A DNA stretch of 11,874 bases from an uncultured Collinsella sp. (GTDB taxonomy: Bacteria; Actinomycetota; Coriobacteriia; Coriobacteriales; Coriobacteriaceae). The stretch lies in the NCBI GenBank assembly GCA_934646865.1, contig CAKUEU010000054.1, positions 1 to 11,874 of the forward strand, given 5' to 3'. Below the pieces are notes generated by a model. That model worked only from the letters and a program-made list of their open reading frames with translations, did not search any database and was not told where the DNA came from. A program made the translations under genes and the position numbers. Below, piece by piece: positions 1 through 5,133 of this stretch (the first letter of the stretch is position 1; every line of letters begins with the position of its first letter).

Positions 1-98
1 GCCTTACCTAAGATGCACGGGCGGAAACAACGAAAGCGACGTTTGCCCAGATAAAACCGACCAAAATAAACCTGTCCCCCTTTGGCAGGTACAAAACT
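1..98. other. Left-edge non-coding stretch
   Basis: I see no convincing gene in this stretch. An open frame on the plus strand that starts near 82 is only the antisense shadow of the PTS permease gene. Around 61-85 the sequence (CCAAAATAAACCTGTCCCCC then TTTGG) resembles a degenerate version of the CCAAAACCACCACAAAGG...CTGTCCCC repeat found at 2943-2983 and 3651-3691. It may be a decayed relative, but the match is short. Confidence 0.4.
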
Positions 99-237
99 AT
101 GCCGGATTACGGGGCGGAACTGGCGCCCCTTGAGCATGCCAAAAACGGCAAGTACAAAACCGCAGGTAGGAGGCTTGTCAGTTTACGGAAAACGGGGTAT
201 GGTCAGCACTCACCACTTCGGCCCCGTAATCCGGCAT
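99..237. repeat. Interrupted 17-bp perfect inverted repeat
   Basis: The 17-mer ATGCCGGATTACGGGGC at 99-115 is matched exactly by its reverse complement at 221-237, with 105 bases between the arms. Similarity continues outside the perfect core: AAAAC sits 1-2 bases beyond both outer ends, and patches of GAA and TGG match on the inner side. Inside and beside it are two near-identical direct copies of GGCA(G/A)GTACAAAAC at 84-97 and 147-160. The inverted arms and short direct repeats look like a non-autonomous palindromic element or a pair of REP-like units. No protein is encoded. Identity as a repeat family is inference. Confidence 0.6.
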
Positions 238-289
238 CGTTTTGATTTGGACAGCAATCTGGGCGGGCGCGAACCGCCCCTCTCGTTTG

Positions 290-321
290 AAAAAGCCGGC
301 GGGGCGCTCCCCCGCCGGCTT
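290..321 (-). terminator. Intrinsic terminator of the PTS operon
   Basis: There is a perfect 12-bp GC-rich stem (AAGCCGGCGGGG at 293-304 with its complement at 310-321) and a 5-base loop. On the minus strand the stem is followed by TTTTT (A run at 290-294). It lies about 25 bases beyond the stop codon of the PTS permease. This is the classic form of a Rho-independent terminator and marks the end of the antiterminator-permease transcript. Confidence 0.92.
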
Positions 322-345
322 GGTACCGAGTCTTTGTCGTTTAGG

Positions 346-1785
346 CTACTTGGCGGCCTCGGGCTTGTAGGTAGCGAACTCGAGCGCGAAGCCCACAGCG
401 GCACCCACGAGGGAGGCAACGATAGCCCAGATCATGTGGTTGATGCCGTTAACACCGGAAGGATCGATGAAGGACAGCCAGTTGAAGACGCCCAGACCAC
501 CGGAGATGTAGATAACGGCGCCGGAAATGCCGATGATGAGGCCGCCCACAGCAGAGCCGATGCTGGCGTTGATGAAGGCCTTCTTATCGGGCAGAGCGAT
601 ACCGTAGATAGCGGGCTCAGTGACACCAAAGAAGAACGCAGAGATCATAGCGGGCAGGGCGATGCCGCGGAACTTCTCGTCCTTGTTCTTGAGGTACATG
701 GCAAAGAGCACGGCACCCAGCGAGAAAGAGTGAGCAATAACGGAACCAAGGATGTAGTCGTGACCAAGCGTCGTCAGGTTAACGAGAGCGATGGGCACGA
801 GCGACCAGTGGAAGCCGAAGATAACCAGGCACATCCAGAAACCGCCAACGAGGGTGCAGCCCAGGATGGAACCGATCATGGGCAGGCCGAACAGTACTGC
901 GAAGAACTCGCCGAGCAGGTTGGTAATGAGCGTAGCGATGGGGCCAATGACCAGGTAGCCAAGGACAACAGTGATGGTGACAGTGATCAGCGGCACGAAG
1001 AACATCTTCATGGAAGCGGGGATCCACTTCTTAGCCCAGCGCTCGACCTTGGAACCAAACCAAACCATGAGCAGAATAGGGATAACGGAGCTGGTGTAGC
1101 CAGAAGCAGGCATGATCAGCGGCAGGCCCAGGAACGTGGTGTACCAGGAGAAGGTGCCGGCAAAGCCAAGCTCCACGGAGCCGATGACCTCACCCGAGGT
1201 CAGGGCGACCATGGTGGGGTACACCAGGGCAAAGGCGATGGCGAGGCCATTGAACTCGCTCATCTTGAACTTCTTGGCTGCGGTGTAGCCAAGGACGACG
1301 GGCAGGAAGTAGAACATGCCGTCGGCGACGGTGTAGAGCAGCGTATAGGCGCCGTCGTTGGCAAAACTCGGGACCAGGAAGGTGGCGAGCGCCAGCAGGC
1401 CCTTCATGATACCGGCGGCCGAGAAGGTGCCCAGCATGGGCTGGAAGATACCGGAGATGAGGTCGATCACCACGTCGGCAACGCCCTTGGGAGCGGCATC
1501 GTCATCGTCGGCATCGACGGAGCCGCCGTCGGCAAAGCCGCCGACCTTGAGGATCGCGTCGTAGACATCCTCGACGATGTTGCCCACAACGACCTGATAC
1601 TGGCCGTTGGCGTGCATGACCTTGATCACGTTGGGCAGCGCAGAAATTGCCTCGTCGTTGGCCTTCGACTCGTCCTTGAGCTTAAAGCGAACGCGGGTAA
1701 TGCAGTGCGCGACGGACTTGACGTTGGACTTGCCGCCGACCAGCTCAACAACCTGGGCAGCAAGATCGTCGTATTTACCTGCCAT
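346..1785 (-). CDS. PTS sugar permease, EIIBC (glucose/beta-glucoside superfamily)
   Basis: This is the membrane permease of a phosphoenolpyruvate-dependent sugar phosphotransferase system: it imports and phosphorylates a sugar. The 479-residue protein begins with an EIIB domain (about 1-85) with the phosphorylated cysteine Cys28 in the motif HCITRVRF. A very acidic linker (about 91-98, DADDDDAA) leads to a hydrophobic EIIC domain (about 105-470) with the substrate-site signatures GFHWSLVPI (324-332) and GVTEPAIYG (387-395). No EIIA domain follows, so the phosphate must come from a separate EIIA. I chose the ATG at 1785 because GAGAGGA lies 6 bases upstream; a TTG start 7 codons earlier has no such site. 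It is downstream of an antiterminator gene and is followed by a strong terminator. The sugar cannot be read from sequence; beta-glucosides, sucrose, trehalose or N-acetylglucosamine are all possible, with beta-glucoside or a similar sugar favoured by the partner regulator. Confidence 0.93.
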   Translation of the reverse strand: MAGKYDDLAAQVVELVGGKSNVKSVAHCITRVRFKLKDESKANDEAISALPNVIKVMHANGQYQVVVGNIVEDVYDAILKVGGFADGGSVDADDDDAAPKGVADVVIDLISGIFQPMLGTFSAAGIMKGLLALATFLVPSFANDGAYTLLYTVADGMFYFLPVVLGYTAAKKFKMSEFNGLAIAFALVYPTMVALTSGEVIGSVELGFAGTFSWYTTFLGLPLIMPASGYTSSVIPILLMVWFGSKVERWAKKWIPASMKMFFVPLITVTITVVLGYLVIGPIATLITNLLGEFFAVLFGLPMIGSILGCTLVGGFWMCLVIFGFHWSLVPIALVNLTTLGHDYILGSVIAHSFSLGAVLFAMYLKNKDEKFRGIALPAMISAFFFGVTEPAIYGIALPDKKAFINASIGSAVGGLIIGISGAVIYISGGLGVFNWLSFIDPSGVNGINHMIWAIVASLVGAAVGFALEFATYKPEAAK

Positions 1786-1791
1786 GTTTTG

Positions 1792-1798
1792 TCCTCTC
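1792..1798 (-). promoter_or_regulatory. Shine-Dalgarno site fixing the PTS permease start
   Basis: On the minus strand GAGAGGA ends 6 bases before the ATG at 1785. It supports that start over the longer TTG-initiated frame. Confidence 0.8.
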
Positions 1799-1837
1799 TT
1801 TTCCAAATTTCGACAAAGCTATCCCCCACCGCGAGCC

Positions 1838-1862
1838 GGTACCTTGCCCGCAGTTAGAAACC
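1838..1862 (-). promoter_or_regulatory. Possible degenerate RAT-like element before the PTS gene
   Basis: On the minus strand GGTTTCTAACTG followed by GGGCAAGGTACC resembles the two halves of the ribonucleic antiterminator consensus bound by LicT/SacY-type proteins (GGTTTGTTACTG and GCAGGCAAGACC). It sits in the 119-base gap between the antiterminator gene and the permease, where such a site would be expected. However, it is 25 rather than 29 bases long, lacks a clear inner stem, and I cannot find a T-tailed terminator after it. It may be chance. Confidence 0.25.
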
Positions 1863-1879
1863 AAAATGAGTTGTTACGA

Positions 1880-1896
1880 TTGCCGCCAGGATGGCG
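1880..1896 (-). other. Short GC-rich hairpin after the antiterminator gene
   Basis: GCCGCCA and TGGCGGC pair around a 3-base loop just beyond the antiterminator stop codon. There is no T tract directly after it on the minus strand (TTTT appears only about 15 bases later), so it is more likely a weak terminator or an mRNA stability or processing stem than a full terminator. It could set the ratio of regulator to permease mRNA. Coordinates are accurate to within a base or two. Confidence 0.45.
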
Positions 1897-1904
1897 GCGC
1901 GTTA

Positions 1905-2747
1905 CTAGGGCTGCGAGGTAGATCGCAGACGGTTGATGTGCATCATCAGATACAGGAGCTCCTCGTCCGAGCAGCTCTGGTTGAACTCTTTCTCAAAGAC
2001 GCGGTTGATGGCGTACGCGCACTGGTAGGCCTCGGGAAAGTCGCGGGCGGCCTGCATAAACAGCGAGGAGTTCTCGGTCTGCGTGCAGCTACCTTTGACG
2101 AGGCGGCGGACCAAAAAGCGCAGGTGCGCAAGGAAGCGAATGTAGCTATACGACGCCGTGTCGAGCGAACAGCCGAGCTGCTTTTCCACGGCATGGGTCA
2201 CCTCGTCGAGCACGCGGGTGCTCTTCATGATGAAGTCCATGTCTTTGGCGCGGCCCATACCGTCGACCTCGGCGTTGACGATGTGGAGCGCGATGCTCGT
2301 GGCCTCGTTTTGGCCGAGCACGGCCCCGGTGTGCTTTTGCACAATGGCAAGCGCCGCCTGGCCGATCTGAAGCTCGCGCGGGTAGATGAAGGCCACCTCG
2401 TGCTCGAGCGGGTTGGGCGCGCTGAGCTGGTCGTCGTCGCGCTGGACGGCAAACTGCAGGTGATCTGCCAGGATAAAGGGCAGGCCGCCGGACAGCTTGC
2501 AGCCGAGCTGCTGCGCCGCGAAGCAGGCGATGTCACTTGCCGCGAGCAGCACGTCGTCGGGAAGGGTGCCGACCATGTCCTGCAGGCTCTCGGGGACGTT
2601 ATAGAATTTGCGCTGGATGAGCGACTCGTCGGAAAGCTCGTAGGGCATGTCGTGGAAACCGATGCCCTTGCCAAAGACAACAACCTCTCGGCCGTCATCG
2701 CTGGCGGCAAGAGCAACGTTATTGTTGATCTTCTTTAAAATGAGCAT
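1905..2747 (-). CDS. BglG/LicT-family transcriptional antiterminator with two PRDs
   Basis: This RNA-binding regulator prevents premature termination in sugar PTS operons. The 280-residue length is normal for the family. The N-terminal co-antiterminator RNA-binding domain (1-55) carries KINNNVALA and the stretch VVVFGKGIGF. Two PTS-regulation domains follow, PRD1 (about 65-170) and PRD2 (about 175-278). The four histidines phosphorylated in this family all seem present: His96 (ADHLQF) and His155 (ALHIVNA) in PRD1, His208 (LAHLRF) and His270 (MMHINRL) in PRD2. By analogy with LicT, phosphorylation by the cognate EIIB inactivates it when sugar is absent and HPr phosphorylation activates it. The ATG at 2747 has GAGGAG 7 bases upstream. 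The PTS permease follows 119 bases downstream on the same strand. Its own leader carries a RAT-like site and a terminator-like hairpin, which suggests autoregulation. Similarity is to LicT/BglG generally; the sugar specificity is unknown. Confidence 0.94.
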   Translation of the reverse strand: MLILKKINNNVALAASDDGREVVVFGKGIGFHDMPYELSDESLIQRKFYNVPESLQDMVGTLPDDVLLAASDIACFAAQQLGCKLSGGLPFILADHLQFAVQRDDDQLSAPNPLEHEVAFIYPRELQIGQAALAIVQKHTGAVLGQNEATSIALHIVNAEVDGMGRAKDMDFIMKSTRVLDEVTHAVEKQLGCSLDTASYSYIRFLAHLRFLVRRLVKGSCTQTENSSLFMQAARDFPEAYQCAYAINRVFEKEFNQSCSDEELLYLMMHINRLRSTSQP

Positions 2748-2748
2748 G

Positions 2749-2833
2749 AAAAAACTCCTCGGACATCGGCGCTAGACGACGGGGGCGTTATTCCTCGTCT
2801 TCTATTATGCGCAAGTGATGCCTCCCGAGGAGT
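2749..2833 (-). terminator. Leader hairpin with U6 tail that sequesters the SD of the antiterminator gene
   Basis: On the minus strand ACTCCTCGG (2825-2833) pairs perfectly with CCGAGGAGT (2754-2762), and the second arm ends directly in TTTTTT (2749-2754). The arms enclose further nested pairings: CATC/GATG (2817-2820 with 2764-2767), GCGC/GCGC (2809-2812 with 2769-2772) and AGACGA/TCGTCT (2795-2800 with 2774-2779). The 3' arm contains the GAGGAG Shine-Dalgarno sequence, so the fold would both resemble an intrinsic terminator and hide the ribosome site. The 5' arm lies inside the RAT-like element. The long interior is unusual for an efficient terminator, so attenuation may act partly at translation. 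Confidence 0.6.
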
Positions 2834-2841
2834 AACAAACT
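2813..2841 (-). promoter_or_regulatory. RAT (ribonucleic antiterminator)-like site in the antiterminator leader
   Basis: The 29 bases on the minus strand begin AGTTTGTTACT and continue GGGAGGCATCACTT. This follows the LicT/SacT-type RAT consensus closely (GGTTTGTTACTG ... GCAGGCAAGACC), with the TTGTTACT and AGGCA blocks intact and the usual total length of 29. It can form the expected interrupted hairpin: outer AAGT/ACTT, internal loop, then CTCC/GGAG around TCG. It overlaps the 5' arm of the terminator-like hairpin, so protein binding and the terminator fold would exclude each other. This is a strong sequence match, but binding itself is inference. Confidence 0.75.
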
Positions 2842-2857
2842 TGTGAACACGGGTGTG

Positions 2858-2886
2858 ATTGTGCATGAAACTTGCACGTCGCGTAA
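2858..2886 (-). promoter_or_regulatory. Weak candidate promoter of the antiterminator-PTS operon
   Basis: On the minus strand CACAAT (2858-2863) could be a -10 box with TTACGC (2881-2886) 17 bases upstream. Both boxes are poor matches, and the assignment rests mainly on position: transcription would start just before the RAT. The palindrome GTGCA-N7-TGCAC at 2861-2877 overlaps this spacer and could be an operator. I have low confidence in all of it. Confidence 0.25.
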
Positions 2887-2890
2887 CCCC

Positions 2891-2919
2891 CTACCGTTCA
2901 GCAGCCCGCCGAACGGTAG
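2891..2919. repeat. 9-bp perfect dyad in the intergenic region
   Basis: CTACCGTTC at 2891-2899 is complemented exactly by GAACGGTAG at 2911-2919, with an 11-base loop. It has AAAAA on the plus-strand side but no T tract after the stem in either direction, so it is not a standard terminator. GAACGG recurs at 2932-2937, which suggests this region is built from short repeated pieces. Confidence 0.5.
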
Positions 2920-2937
2920 AAAAACGCCCGCGAACGG

Positions 2938-2983
2938 CAAAACCACCACAATGGGGACAGTCACCTTTGTGGTGGTTTTGGCG
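2938..2983 (-). repeat. 41-nt intergenic repeat, copy 1, hairpin at the phosphatase 3' end
   Basis: The 14-bp stem (2938-2951 with 2967-2980) encloses a 15-base loop containing GGGGACAG. It begins one base after the stop codon of the phosphatase gene, and its minus-strand 3' arm ends in GGTTTTG, so it probably serves as the terminator of that gene. The block 2943-2983 is the reverse complement of 3651-3691 with only two differences. The repeat type (CCACCACAAAGG, CTGTCCCC, TTGTGGTGG) is one I recall from Collinsella intergenic regions; that is memory, not a search. Confidence 0.75.
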
Positions 2984-2984
2984 G

Positions 2985-3569
2985 TTACTCGCGCGGTGTG
3001 CCGTAGGGGTTGTAGAGATCCATGAGGCTGAACGTGCTGGTAGCGCGGTCAAAATCCAGCTCGAGTACGCAGCAATTGCCGATGCGGTTTTTCATCTCGA
3101 GAGGCTCCACGCCCACGCCGCGCATAACCTGGGCGGCAGCGGCACCGTGGCTCACGCATAACACGCTCTCGTGCCCGGGGCGCTGCATAAGCTCGGTGAT
3201 AGTCGCCATCATGCGCTCGCGAAACTCAACCTCGTCCTCGCCGTCGTACTGTTTAAAAAAGTCGCCGTACGGCAGGCGCGGATTCAAATCCTCGCTCGCG
3301 CCCTCGAACTTGCCGAAGTTCCATTCCTTAAGACCCTTGACACGCTCGTATGCCTGACCGGGAAACGCCAGCTCGAGCGTGTCGCACGCGCGCTCAGAGG
3401 TAGAGCTGTAGGCATGGTCGAACACGAGACCGCGCTCGCGCAGCGCCGCGCCCACCGTTTTGGCCTGCTCGACACCCAGCTCGGTGAGCGGCGAATCGCA
3501 CCAACCTTGCTTTCGACGAAGCAAGTTAAAGAGCGTTTGACCGTGGCGCATAAAGTACAGCTTTGACAT
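2985..3569 (-). CDS. Histidine phosphatase family protein (phosphoglycerate mutase-like)
   Basis: This is a soluble cytoplasmic enzyme of the histidine phosphatase (branch 1) superfamily; such proteins remove phosphate from small metabolites or proteins, or act as mutases. The 194-residue chain begins with the signature FMRHGQT, in which His9 is the expected phospho-accepting residue and Arg8 a phosphate ligand. SSTSERACDT follows (Arg60), then Glu82 in KEWNFGKFEG as the likely acid, and His141 in VSHGAAA as the second catalytic histidine, so the active site looks complete. The length fits broad-specificity phosphatases such as PhoE, CobC or GpmB-like proteins better than the larger glycolytic mutase. 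The substrate cannot be told. The ATG has GGGAGG about 5 bases upstream. It stands alone between two inverted copies of a 41-nt repeat, with a MerR-style promoter upstream, which hints at inducible expression in response to a signal not evident here. Confidence 0.9.
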   Translation of the reverse strand: MSKLYFMRHGQTLFNLLRRKQGWCDSPLTELGVEQAKTVGAALRERGLVFDHAYSSTSERACDTLELAFPGQAYERVKGLKEWNFGKFEGASEDLNPRLPYGDFFKQYDGEDEVEFRERMMATITELMQRPGHESVLCVSHGAAAAQVMRGVGVEPLEMKNRIGNCCVLELDFDRATSTFSLMDLYNPYGTPRE

Positions 3570-3601
3570 AGGGCCTCCCAGGTTGACGATTTTCGCCCGC
3601 G

Positions 3602-3632
3602 ATTATGACACCTTGGAGTAGCTCCAAGTCAA
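3602..3632 (-). promoter_or_regulatory. MerR-type promoter/operator of the histidine phosphatase gene
   Basis: On the minus strand TTGACT (3627-3632) and CATAAT (3602-3607) are separated by 19 bases, too long for ordinary RNA polymerase but diagnostic of promoters activated by MerR-family proteins. Overlapping the -35 box and lying between the boxes is the perfect dyad CTTGGAG-CTA-CTCCAAG (3612-3628). This closely resembles operators of the NmlR/AdhR branch of the MerR family as I remember them. The expected start site is about 25 bases before the ATG. No MerR gene lies next to it, so the regulator would act in trans. Confidence 0.72.
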
Positions 3633-3650
3633 AGTAAACATGGCGCGGCA

Positions 3651-3691
3651 CGCCAAAACCACCACAAAGGTGCCTGTCCCCTTTGTGGTGG
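3651..3691 (+). repeat. 41-nt intergenic repeat, copy 2, inverted relative to copy 1
   Basis: This copy matches the reverse complement of 2943-2983 at 39 of 41 positions. Its 12-bp stem, CCACCACAAAGG (3659-3670) with 3680-3691, has a 9-base loop of TGCCTGTCC. Together the two copies bracket the phosphatase gene and its promoter in opposite orientations. A palindromic mobile repeat (MITE- or REP-like) is the likeliest nature; neither copy encodes a protein. Confidence 0.75.
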
Positions 3692-3716
3692 CCCAATGAT
3701 ATGGCAGCGTAGCGAG

Positions 3717-3814
3717 CCGGTTCCAAGTGCCCCAGGTCGCCCCGAAAGAGGAGCGACGCGTACTTTGGTACGCGAGCGACGGTTTGAGGGGCGAGATGGG
3801 GTGCTTGGGGCCGG
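3717..3814. repeat. Long nested palindrome downstream of moaC-mobB
   Basis: The 27-base arms 3717-3743 (CCGGTTCCAAGTGCCCC...) and 3788-3814 (...GGGGTGCTTGGGGCCGG) pair almost throughout, and several of the differences become G-U pairs in RNA. The middle holds a second perfect hairpin, CGCGTAC-TTTG-GTACGCG at 3757-3774, flanked by direct GAGCGAC copies. It starts about 14 bases beyond the stop of moaC-mobB, so it may end or protect that transcript, but no T tract follows. I recall similar units in Collinsella genomes, so a dispersed repeat is likely. Confidence 0.65.
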
Positions 3815-3827
3815 CGCAGCGTCAAGC

Positions 3828-5129
3828 CTAAAGATGGTCTTGGATGAGGTCGCAGATGGCTCGGGCGTCGTTGATGTTGATGGCTCGGGTCGCGAAGCCG
3901 GCGTCGAAGGCCTGACGTGCCAGGGCCTCGTTGCAGGCGAGCGCCAGCGTGCGGCCGTCGACCAGGTCGAGCGAGCTCTTGCCGCGCAGGCGATCGACGC
4001 CGGAGCGCGCGACCACGATGTTGTCGAAGCCCTCGGTCTTGTAGCCCTCGATAATCACCACGTCGACATCGTTGTAGCGCGACAGCAGCTCGCGCGCGGG
4101 CATCTCGTCTTCCTCGCGTGTGTCGGCGTACTCCGCCCAACGCGTGGCGCAAATGAGGCCCACGTGCTTGGAACCTGCCTGGTGATGGCGCCAGGTGTCC
4201 TTGGCAGGCACGTCGATGTCGAAGCCGTGGTGCCCGTGATGTTTGAGCGAGCCCACGCGCAGGCCACGGCGGGCAAGCTCGGCGATGACCTTCTCGACAA
4301 GCGTGGTCTTGCCCGAGTTTTGGTAGCCGATAAACGCGATCGCGGGAACGGCCGGTGCCGGAGCTGCGGGCACGACGGCGACGGGTGCACTCGCGGGCGC
4401 GGCACCGTCAGCGGCCACGGTCTCAACGGCAGCGGCCTGACGCTCTGCGCGGTCCCATACGCCCGAGCGGCCGCCCTCCTTGTGCAACAGGCGCACGTCG
4501 ACGATCTCCATGCCGCGATCGACGGCCTTGCACATGTCATAGATGGTCAGGCACGCGGCGCTCGCTCCGGTCAACGCCTCCATCTCGATACCCGTCTTGC
4601 CCGTTACGCCCGCCGTGACCAGCACATGAAAGCCGACCTGCCCGTCCGAGCGCGCCGGCGCCCAGCCCTCGGGCGTCTCGTCGGCCGGCGTTCCCGCCGG
4701 AGCGATGGGCTCGATATCGCACTTGCTCTTGGTGATAAGCAGCAGATGGCACATGGGGATGATGTCGCTCGTGCGCTTGATGGCCATGATGCCCGCCACA
4801 CGCGCGCAAGCAAGCACGTCGCCCTTCTTGGCGCGGTCCTGCAGCACCATGGCCTGCGTCTCGGGATGCATGAGGATGGTGCCCTCGGCGATGGCGATGC
4901 GGTGCGTCTCGGCCTTGTCGGACACGTCGACCATGCGCACCTCGCCCTTGGCGTCCACGTGCGTCAGCTCGTCGCGTCGGGCGTCGCGGGCGGGCTCGGC
5001 GACCGCGTCAGCAGGTGTCGTTGCGCCCTGCTCGGACGTGGCATCTTTGCTGGCCGCCGCGTTTTTATGGGCAGACATCGCGGCCCTGCGAGCGGCCTTG
5101 GTGGCATCGGCGTACCTGCTCTTGGCCAT
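3828..5129 (-). CDS. moaC-mobB: MoaC-MobB fusion: cyclic pyranopterin monophosphate synthase joined to Mo-cofactor GTP-binding protein
   Basis: This 433-residue fusion joins two molybdenum-cofactor enzymes. Residues 1-53 are an Ala/Lys-rich tail of unknown role. Residues 54-223 are MoaC, which with MoaA turns GTP into cyclic pyranopterin monophosphate: THVDAKGEVRMVDVS, Lys102 in KKGDV, His128 in PMCHLL, GIEMEALTGASAACLTIYDM with Asp198, and KEGGRSG. These align with E. coli Lys51, His77 and Asp128; the Pro of the usual CHPL motif is Leu here. An Ala/Pro/Val linker (232-262) leads to MobB (263-433), a GTPase that assists guanine dinucleotide attachment: P-loop GYQNSGKT (268-275), SLKHHGHHGFDID, KDTWRHHQAG and DVVIIEGYK. 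The ATG at 5129 was chosen because GGAGG lies 8 bases upstream and because the longer frame would overlap moaA. It starts 4 bases after the moaA stop, so the pair is translationally coupled. Cytoplasmic. Confidence 0.93.
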   Translation of the reverse strand: MAKSRYADATKAARRAAMSAHKNAAASKDATSEQGATTPADAVAEPARDARRDELTHVDAKGEVRMVDVSDKAETHRIAIAEGTILMHPETQAMVLQDRAKKGDVLACARVAGIMAIKRTSDIIPMCHLLLITKSKCDIEPIAPAGTPADETPEGWAPARSDGQVGFHVLVTAGVTGKTGIEMEALTGASAACLTIYDMCKAVDRGMEIVDVRLLHKEGGRSGVWDRAERQAAAVETVAADGAAPASAPVAVVPAAPAPAVPAIAFIGYQNSGKTTLVEKVIAELARRGLRVGSLKHHGHHGFDIDVPAKDTWRHHQAGSKHVGLICATRWAEYADTREEDEMPARELLSRYNDVDVVIIEGYKTEGFDNIVVARSGVDRLRGKSSLDLVDGRTLALACNEALARQAFDAGFATRAININDARAICDLIQDHL

Positions 5130-5133
5130 ATGA

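Noticed and set aside
82..1857. Long open frame of 591 codons on the plus strand
   Set aside because: It lies antisense to the PTS permease, has a repetitive His/Asp/Gly-rich composition typical of GC-rich antisense frames, and matches no family I know.
2943..3691. The two 41-nt repeats as part of a CRISPR array
   Set aside because: There are only two copies, inverted relative to each other and 667 bases apart with a gene between them; no regular spacers or cas genes are present.
3526..4152. Minus-strand frame overlapping the phosphatase start and the 3' end of moaC-mobB
   Set aside because: It crosses repeat hairpins and two real genes in another frame, and the translated product is Arg-rich noise.
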